Assembly (NCBI GenBank): GCA_911728435.2 | Contig: OU452202.1 | Location: 3,513,135-3,577,134 of the forward strand | DNA from: Apoderus coryli | Lineage: Eukaryota; Arthropoda; Insecta; Coleoptera; Attelabidae | Direction: 5' to 3' | Length of the DNA: 64,000 bases | Part shown: positions 56,486 through 64,000 of the stretch, one piece after another | Layout: each line of letters begins with the position of its first letter | How positions within the stretch are numbered: the first letter of the stretch is position 1 | The notes under the pieces: generated by a model | The model's database searches: none | What the model saw: only the letters and a program-made list of their open reading frames with translations | What the model was told of the DNA's origin: nothing | Program-made: the position numbers and the translations under genes

Positions 56486-58018
56486 TTACAAGTTAAACAG
56501 AGCGTCTCTGGACCTACATAAATTTAGATTAGCTTCTGACCTAATTTTTCTCAAGACATCATTAGACTTTATGTCTCCTAAATTACCTTTGATACCAAAT
56601 TTAAAATTCTTTCTGTCCATAGTACTGGATTTATATACAGAAGATGTGACATTTAAAAGTTTGTTTTTTAAAATTGACTGTTCAATACCTCTAACTCGAC
56701 GCATTATTTTAAAGGGGTGGCAGTAATTCAAAGAGGTACTATAGACTTCAACAAATATAGGTTTGCTAGTTACATTGATACAGATTTTAAAGTTTTTGCA
56801 ATTATTTAGATTGTTTTTGAAATATGCAGTGACTACAATAATTTTCTTGTGATACCGAACTTTATTAAATCCAATTATGCACGTATTATTAACAGACATG
56901 GTTATTTTCAAAGACCTTAATAACACTTAATACTGTGTTATTAAGGTTACTTCTTTTCAGCTGGCATTAATGTTCGTGAGACACACGCAATCAGTCTCTC
57001 ATTTTCCACGTGCCATAGCGTTGCTGTGATAGCATTCTGGATGCTTTTGTTGTTAATACTAAAAGTAAATTGAAATGAATCAATGCAATATACCGCTGGC
57101 TATTTCTTTCTTGATACTTGATAACAACAACAACATTCAATTTTACGTTAGTTTTATGTAAATATTTCCAGTTTTGTTGAATTTTTCACGGTCCTTGTGG
57201 TTTAAGCTTTATATTTTATAACAATCTAACCTGTAACTGTGGATGGTTTTAATTCTTTGTAGAATTCTACGTCTTGTACTGCTATCCGTGCTGGTACCAG
57301 AGCTCTGACGAGGCATTAGAGGGCTGTAACAGAACAAAAAAGATAATAAAATTTGAAGAAAAAAACTATAAATAAATTACCTATAACTTGAGGCAATTCT
57401 TCGACGCTTTGTTATTCTGTCCGTGATTGTTTCTAAGTTGTCCAGTTGGTTCTCTGAACTAAAATGAAAAACGCGGTGCGTTAATCAATTACGTATAATT
57501 CTTTAAATAAAGCAATTACTAAAATGTTAGCTTAAACAAATTATATTAACAAAACCTTTGTTTTCCAATTCTTATTACTTCTTCAGAACGTAAGCTGGTG
57601 CTCGATGAGGATGTATCAGATGGAATCGGGTTTTTAGTTGCCCTGGTTGCGTTCCCTTTTTTATTCCAGAAATACCTGGCATTGTCGGACAAACTTTAAG
57701 TTGCACAGGAACAGAGTTTTTCTTCAACAGACGCTTTCCAGGAAAATTTAAAACATCCTCAGTTTGAAAATGGTTGGAGCACACTAACTTAAATAGTTTC
57801 CATACCCAATTTTCTGACTGAATTCCCAACGTAGTAAGCCATATATGTCGTAAATTTTCATCTTTTGGAATTCTACAAAATGTATAATAATATTAGTATA
57901 GATGCCTCATATTCGTATCAAAATACAAGCCTTAGCAATTGAAATAATTAGTATTTTGTCTTTAGGTATTAAAGTTTACTACCAATCAACCTAGATTTGA
58001 ATACACGACACTGCATTT
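56486..58018 (-). pseudogene. Multi-exon THAP-domain gene, one frameshift
   Basis: Minus strand. Exon 2 starts at 57871 after TTTTGTAG and gives IPKDENLRHIWLTTLGI, VCSNHFQTEDVLNFPGKRLL, the second half of a THAP domain. One base shift near 57650 then allows PIPSDTSSSSTSLRSEEVIR and IGKQR to a donor near 57560. Exon 3 (about 57461-57382) gives SENQLDNLETITDRITKRRR, ending ASSYR. Exon 4 (about 57325-57233) gives SSTRRRILQRIKTIHSYR. The last exon (about 56918-56486) runs SLKITMSVNNTCIIGFNKV to RDALFNL. Exons 2-4 all end in the same phase with R/K-rich tails. The first THAP half near 58018 (MQCRVFKSR) lacks a second Cys and does not join in phase. No transposase domain. Host gene or transposon passenger: undecided. 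Confidence 0.55.
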
Positions 58019-58384
58019 TTGGTTATGCTCACATTATTACTTACTGATGAATTGAAATTCCTTCTGGGCTACGTTTTCTATAGTTTTTGCACGATTTTAC
58101 AACACAAGCCATTGTTTATAGAACTTACACAAACACTAAAACGATCAAAAACCACAAATCACAAAGAAATTAACACGAAAATCCTAACGAATATAATATT
58201 AAAAAACCAATGTAAACAAACCATTTTCAGTTTTCAAACTAAAGACAGACGGTCTACAATTTGCAGCTGCCAACATAAAACAGCGGACTCTTATTGGCCG
58301 GAATTAAAAATTCCCGCTTTAATAGACGAATCATAGTTTAACAGCAGATTTGTTTTCCGACAGTTGGTACGACAACAAGGAACA

Positions 58385-58456
58385 TGGCGGCACCCGTACC
58401 GTCCTCGGAAAATCGTATGCGCACTCGTCGAAGCGCGTTCTCCCACCTCTATATCT
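58385..58456. repeat. Right end of TIR element (family of 27653-28739)
   Basis: ATGGCGGCACCCGTACCGTC, then GCGCACTCGTCGAAGC and TTCTCCCACCTCTATATCTC-TG, matches 28665-28739. The partner left end (CAGAGATATAG) was not found in the window. It stands just upstream of the THAP gene and may be the end of its element. Confidence 0.65.
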
Positions 58457-58459
58457 CTG

Positions 58460-58852
58460 GTTCATTCACGATTATGCGTATTCTTTCGACTTCGGTCACT
58501 TCTACCAAACTGATTAAAATACGTACCTCCCTTGCCCCTTACTGATCAACCTTTGTTAACAGTTAGTTCGTTCAGTTCACAGTATGGAATATTGAGAGAT
58601 AATAATTGGAATATGATGTCGAATCAAACCAATAAATTGTAAAAGTTTAAAACCTGGATAATAATATCATGGAAGAAATAATTTTCCAGTTTTCAGAGCA
58701 GATTTGGTTGTTTTCACAAGTTTTCGAGGTTAAGTGAAAGACAATCACAAAAAAGATGATCTTTCGGTTTCGTGAAATATTCAGTTCAGTATAATCACAT
58801 TCAGTTTAATCACATTCACTTGTTCAGATCAATCACTACGAAAGAATAACCC
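58460..58852. repeat. Dispersed repeat, fullest copy in window
   Basis: Contains the counterparts of both 11757-11860 (CTTCGGTCACTTCTACCAAA) and 9833-10100 (GAATCAAACCAATAAATTG ... GAATAACCCT) in inverted order, so it links the two shorter copies as parts of one family about 390 bases long. Confidence 0.7.
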
Positions 58853-60434
58853 TATGATATGACCAGAAAACCGTAGAAAGGGATGAAGGCGGACAACTTT
58901 TCAATGAAATTTTTATTATGTGATCCTTTTTATTAAAATTCGCCCTCTTTATTAAAATTCGCTCTTTTTATTAAAATTCGCCTCACCTGTTCTCCGTTTA
59001 TGCAACGGAGGTCTGGTCACCTAAGTTCGCTAGCACACTCAGTCACTTGTGGCCGCCATCTCGATAACTGTACCCAATGTCTGGTATTTGCGACAAAAGG
59101 TTGACACTGGCCACTCGTTGGTTTAGATAGAGCTCTTTTCTATCATCATCATCTTTTCTCGATCTTTTATTATTAAATAAATAACCCTGTTTTTTGAATA
59201 ACTACGTAATTTGTTCGCATAGCACTTAGTAGTAGGTTCAAATGTATATAATTGCATATCCACCACATGTGTTCAGCCTTAGCACAGTTTATACAGTTGG
59301 TTCTCATCGTGTCGGTATGTCTCATCTTCATGTCTTCAAAGCAATTCGCCGCCCGCATTGTTATAGTATAGTATCTTATAGATATGTATAGTATAACATA
59401 GTAGCGGGTCAGAAATGTAGCTGAGCACACAGATCTAGAAACTTCTAGAACGGTGGCTGGGAATACAACGAGTCGATGCCGTTTTCATCGTCTAGTGGAG
59501 CTTCTTATAGTATTTACTATTCTATGGCCTTAGTGGCGGCCGCAAGTTACTTTTCAACAATATATGTTCAATAAAATCATTTAGAATTAATATTTTCTCC
59601 CTCCTTCTGGTTTTGCCCGTTTAAGGGTAATATCCCACTTTCTTTCACTATCAAAATAAATAACTAAATAAGGATCATGTAAAAAATAATCGATAGTTAT
59701 TCAAATTAATGCAAGTAGTGCAACTTTAAAAGCAAATTTTGGCAAAGACGTCTTGAAACTTGAGTCTTGAGATTGTCAATACAATAACACCTAGCTGATT
59801 GCGTTATCATGCTTTGCTCTAGCCACGCGACAACTTGTGTTTATGATTCACTTGCATTTGGTTTAAAAAGACATTAGATACTGTCATTTCGTAATATGAA
59901 ATTTACAGTTATACAAATAGTTGTTATAAAAGTTTTAAAGTATCTAGTATTCATCTTTATTTTCTATCCCTGACAGAAGCAAAAAAAAAATGTTTAGAGC
60001 AGGTGTTCCGCTTATTGGGACAACGTTTTGCAGCACACACATGCCCACATTGTTTTTTCATTGTATTAATGACAAGACAAGTTAATAAAATAAAATCCTT
60101 TTAGTTCTGACCTACACTATACTGAAAACACACAACACATAGAATCAGATTACAAACTCAATATTTATTTATCTCTTATCTCGTACGCGCTGACAATGAA
60201 CTCTATACTGAACAGAGGAGTGAACTGTATCTACCTACGTTCATGCGATTATTGTCACGTTCTATCCTATAATGGCGGCATGCGCAACGAGATGCGCATG
60301 ACACCTCGCAAGTGGGGACTCTGAATACTGTTTTATTTATTATACTGTGGTACTAGGAAAACATGAAAATGGACCGGGAGATGCCCACATGTGCAAGCAT
60401 GCATCGATGTGATCAAATATTAATGTACACAATA
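58853..60434. other. Unassigned sequence with a short triplicate
   Basis: TTTATTAAAATTCGCCCTC-like text is repeated three times at 58927-58984. No gene was recognised in the rest. Confidence 0.4.
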
Positions 60435-60435
60435 G

Positions 60436-60557
60436 ATAGTCAGCGTATATGGGAAATAAAACAAAAATTGAAACTGTCTCGAAACGAGCTACATCTATTA
60501 GAAAATCATGCAACCATGGAAATTGTAGATGGCGTTATATGTATTGTGTTGAAATAA
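60436..60557 (+). CDS. Exon-like ORF, duplicated at 63294-63417
   Basis: After an acceptor-like TACACAATAG, the frame SQRIWEIKQKLKLSRNELHL, LENHATMEIVDGVICIVLK runs to a stop. The inverted copy at 63417-63294 has the same protein with two changes (N to H, N to K), and the same acceptor. It looks like the last exon of some gene, carried by a repeat. I do not recognise the family. Confidence 0.4.
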
Positions 60558-60600
60558 AATAATCATATGGGCAAAGATTAATCTACACAATAGATAGTCA

Positions 60601-62734
60601 GCCCAATGCATTAAAATCAGAACATCTCTAAGTATGCCTGCCACTACGTGGCGTAGACTAGCGTGTAAAGCATAGAGCAGTATTGTCACAGCCAGAAACC
60701 GTTTTGTAGTTTATTAATATCAAAAACAAAACGCAACGTATAACAATTATTTAGATTATTTGCAACAGATATGCACCGGCAATGCTGTATTGTCAGAGAG
60801 AGAAATTGATGAAATTCTGTACTAATCTGGAGGGGATACGCAGGGAGGGTAGAAAAAAAAACAAGCGAATGTGGTGTGTGTCGTGCTGTTGCCAATTCGT
60901 CGGTAAAAGAAACACATTTATTACAAGTACAGTATTGAAATAAAAGCCTAATCTCTATGAATTAAATTTAATATAATAATATTTAATCCATGTCATACAT
61001 GTTTCAAGACTAGACCAGTCCCATGATCAGTGGCGAACAATCGTTAAATGAAAAGCTTTTAGATAGAAACATACTTTTGACTAAATATTTCACGTAGACA
61101 ATGTGGCAAAGATGTAACAAGATTGTTGTAGATCTTATAATACCTATAATAAAAAAATTATCAGTGCTACCTATATTATATTAGGTATACCTATTATAAT
61201 AGTCTGTCTCTTCATCAGGTATAAGTTCCACTTTATCGGTTTAGGTACTTAAATTTTACTTCTTTTTAATGTTTCTTCGGGTAAATAATAAGTTCGGTAG
61301 GAATAGGGCTTTGGGTATGAAACAAAAAAGATAGAAAATAGAAATTTGATATAGGGGTAGTTCTAAGCATTTACAAGTTTGTGACGTGTAGCGATTTTCG
61401 ATGCCGCCCCCGGAGGTATACATGAGGGCGGCGCAATGCCGTTTTAAATATCTCGTTTCGCTTTCTTGGAAAATAAAAAATTATAACTGATAACTGAAAC
61501 TTAGTACTTAATACGTGGGCGTAAGAGGTAAGCTCACTTCACAGGTCTCTATTAATGAAAGAAAGTTAACATTTTGAGCATCTGCGTAAAATTAAATGTA
61601 TCCGTTTGGTGGGTAGTTTTGATTACAATAAGTCGGTGCCAAGCACAAGCCCGAAACAAAATAAATCTATATTTACCTACTACCTATTTGGCTTGGTACC
61701 GACTATTATGTGCATTGTTGTCTTTTGAATGATATTTGTATTTTGTTATTTTTCGTATTTTTTATTAGTTCTTTTGACAGCTCTGGTGTCATCAATACAC
61801 CTGTATCCCGAATTGCACCAAATTGCGATGCTATTGAACAAGCATATAATCCTAAATATAATATTCTTTTTGAACTACCTGTATCTCGAAAACCAAGCCG
61901 TAGCGGACCCATGTACATATGAAATTTGTATCTTAAAATTAGTCAAAGAATCACCCTTTAAAGTTTGTACAAGTACTTATGCAACACCCTGTATACATAG
62001 ATACTTTGATTTGCAATTTGCAAATCTGTCAAACTAGGTAATGCTGTTTTTTTTTATTTACTTTCAAATATGGTGTTATGTAATTGTATTCAAATTAAAT
62101 GTTTGGGGATGATATTTACGAGTTTTATTTTTTTATATAGAAAAACTGTTATTCAGTTTTTAAGGATCAATCTGAAGCAGACGATTGTACTTGTTAAAAC
62201 ATGAAAAAAGTTATTGTCGTGATACTTTTAACACCCTGTTGGTGGGTTTTTAAAGCTTTTTACGAAACGTGTTAACAATACAATCTACATAAATCGTTAG
62301 TTTTTTAAAGTTTTATGATCATTGCACAAAAACCAATATTAGGGAGACTGTAAGTTTTTTTTCAATTCGGCGTTGCAGAATTTGAACCTAATTGTGATAA
62401 TTGTGTTATTTTACTAGTATAGATATTTTTGAGTAAATTAATTCGGTTATAATCGATGAGTAGAATCTTTGGAGTAAAATACATTTCACAAAAACCCTGA
62501 ACCATATTTCTCAATAGATTTAAATTTTCATTAAAAACAGATTAAAAATTCTAATTTTTTACATCCTGCATTTCGAAACCGTATTTTTTTAAATAATTAT
62601 TGTCATGCTGGAAATTTCAAACCTTATTTACTTCAGCAACTTGTAAAAAGCACAGCCTTTTTAATATTAACATTTCTTAAAATCGATATTACGCGATAAC
62701 GATGACTTTCTATCAATATCACAGAAGGATACAT
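60601..62734. other. Unassigned sequence
   Basis: A hairpin-like pair AAGTCGGTGCCAAGC / GCTTGGTACCGACTATT lies at about 61630-61707. The overlapping open frames at 61706-62037 show no family resemblance. A second piece of the exon-repeat acceptor (ATTAATCTACACAATAGATAG) recurs at about 60577-60598. Confidence 0.4.
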
Positions 62735-64000
62735 TTATTACGTATATAATTTGTTAGATTTTACATCTCCGAATTGAAACACACGCAAAAAATGTGCATA
62801 AAAAAGTTAGGGTAGCATTTCACGCCTGTATGCCCCTTTAATTTATCCGCCTCTGAGATTTATTTTTTCATAATGTTAACGACAAGTTGAATCTGCTGTT
62901 TGAGTTTGATCCTTAAAACTGAATCAGGTAATAACCGGAAGTCCTATCTATAACGCCAAATTTCGTTAATTTAAATATAACTTTTTGATGCATCCTTATA
63001 TCCGAAATTTAAAATTAAATGACTAAAATAATATTATTTTAGTCATTTAAAATTATTGTCTAAAACATTTAATAAACCAGCCCTGTATATTTATACTATT
63101 ATAGTAATTTCTTTTATTTTCGTCCATACACATTAATCTTTGCGTAGATAGGTATACGTATACCATATAATTTTAAACAAAAAACACTGCTGCACAGTAG
63201 TACATATATGATACCTATAATATAAAAACAAACTCCCACCTCGTAGGGGAAAGTATACTCGTCCTTGTCTAACATTGCCCATATGATTATTTTATTTCAA
63301 CACAATACATATAACGCCATCTACAATTTCCATGGTTGCATGTTTTTCTAATAGATGTAGCTCGTGTCGAGACAGTTTCAATTTTTGTTTTATTTCCCAT
63401 ATACGCTGACTATCTATTGTGTAGATTAATCTTTGATATGGGCAATGTTAGACAAGGACGAGTATACTTTCCCCTACGAGGTGGGAGTTTGTTTTTATAT
63501 TATAGGTATCATAATATATGTACTACTGTCATCGAAAATATCTACGGTGCTACTGTGCAGCAGTGTTTTTTGTCGGGTAATATAAAATTATATGGTATAC
63601 CTATCTACGCAAAGATTAATGTGTATGTACGAAAATAAAAAAAATTACTATAATAGTATAAATATACAGGGCTGGTTCATTAAATGTTTTAGACAATAAT
63701 TTTAAATGACTAAAATAATATTATTTTAGTCATTTAAAATTTCGGATATAAGGATGCATCAAAAAGTTATATTTAACTTAACGAAATTTGGCGTTATAGA
63801 TAGGACTTCCGGTTATTACTTGATTCAGTTTTAAGGATCAAACTCAAACAGCAGATTCAACTTGTCGTTAACATTATGAAAAAATAAATCTCAGAGGCGG
63901 GTAAATTAAAGGAGCATACAGGCGTGAAATGCTACCCTAACATTTGAATGCACATTTTTTGCGTGTTTCAATTCGGAGATGTAAAATCTAACAAATTATA
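62735..64000. repeat. Large palindrome running off the right edge
   Basis: Left arm 62735-63275 and right arm 63437-64000 are inverted copies with few differences (for example GGTAGCATTTCACGCCTGTA and its mirror at about 63924). A self-complementary CTAAAATAATATTATTTTAG lies in each arm. The loop contains the duplicated exon-like ORF (63417-63294, minus strand). The arms continue past 64000, so the true size is unknown. Confidence 0.8.

Noticed and set aside
61706..62037. Three overlapping frames on both strands
   Set aside because: All are AT-rich, mutually overlapping and without family features; an ACACCCTGTATACATAG repeat word lies inside.

Overview
This is eukaryotic DNA, almost certainly from an insect. 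It is very AT-rich, its genes have many introns with GT...AG junctions, and it is packed with transposable elements typical of insects: non-LTR elements with a PHD-like zinc finger in ORF1, a Penelope element, Merlin, P/THAP elements, hAT, Crypton-type recombinase remains and Helentron-like repeats. The mix of PHD-type LINEs and many THAP elements makes me favour a hemipteran such as an aphid relative, but the window does not prove the order. I see no bacterial genes and no virus.

Host genes. Three conserved host genes are legible. A Jun (AP-1) gene runs leftward (4532 to 2287 and on past the left edge); it supplies the JNK-docking and transactivation half and breaks off inside the basic region. 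RFT1, a multi-pass ER membrane protein of N-glycosylation, runs rightward in ten exons (12928-27058) and gives an uninterrupted 556-residue product. LAMTOR5/HBXIP, a small Ragulator subunit, runs leftward in three exons (27487-27113) and converges tail to tail on RFT1 with about 54 bases between the stop codons.

Layout. 1-1592: Helentron-like repeats. 2287-4532: Jun, its intron carrying a Penelope remnant and a LINE tail. 4973-5576: a TIR element. 5820-9832: a nearly complete non-LTR retrotransposon, minus strand. 9833-12927: repeats and a THAP exon. 12928-27058: RFT1, with a Penelope element in intron 3 and LINE, hAT, Crypton and MITE debris in later introns. 27653-28739: a TIR element with an 8-bp target duplication. 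28828-31906: a foldback element with ~240-bp TIRs and a 9-bp duplication, holding a second giant palindrome. 32811-35326: a P-element carcass. 35360-36995 and 44682-46368: two copies of a P-like element with THAP exons. 36996-38586: repeated units bearing a small exon-like ORF. 38846-39738: a THAP exon cut by a foldback element. 40534-49915: a 9.4-kb stretch between long inverted repeats, mostly non-coding, with a degenerate tandem array. 50464-53045: a LINE ORF1 carrying two inverted hAT insertions. 53179-54290: a spliced Merlin transposase gene. 54394-55189: a second foldback copy. 55735-56155: a tandem array. 56486-58018: a multi-exon THAP gene. 58385-64000: repeats ending in a large palindrome cut by the window edge.

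No operon-like cooperation exists here. The host genes act separately (stress-activated transcription, ER lipid-linked oligosaccharide assembly, lysosomal mTORC1 signalling). The dominant theme is nested transposition, with P/THAP-type elements and foldback structures over-represented. Exact target duplications are readable for several insertions, which lets their order be worked out.
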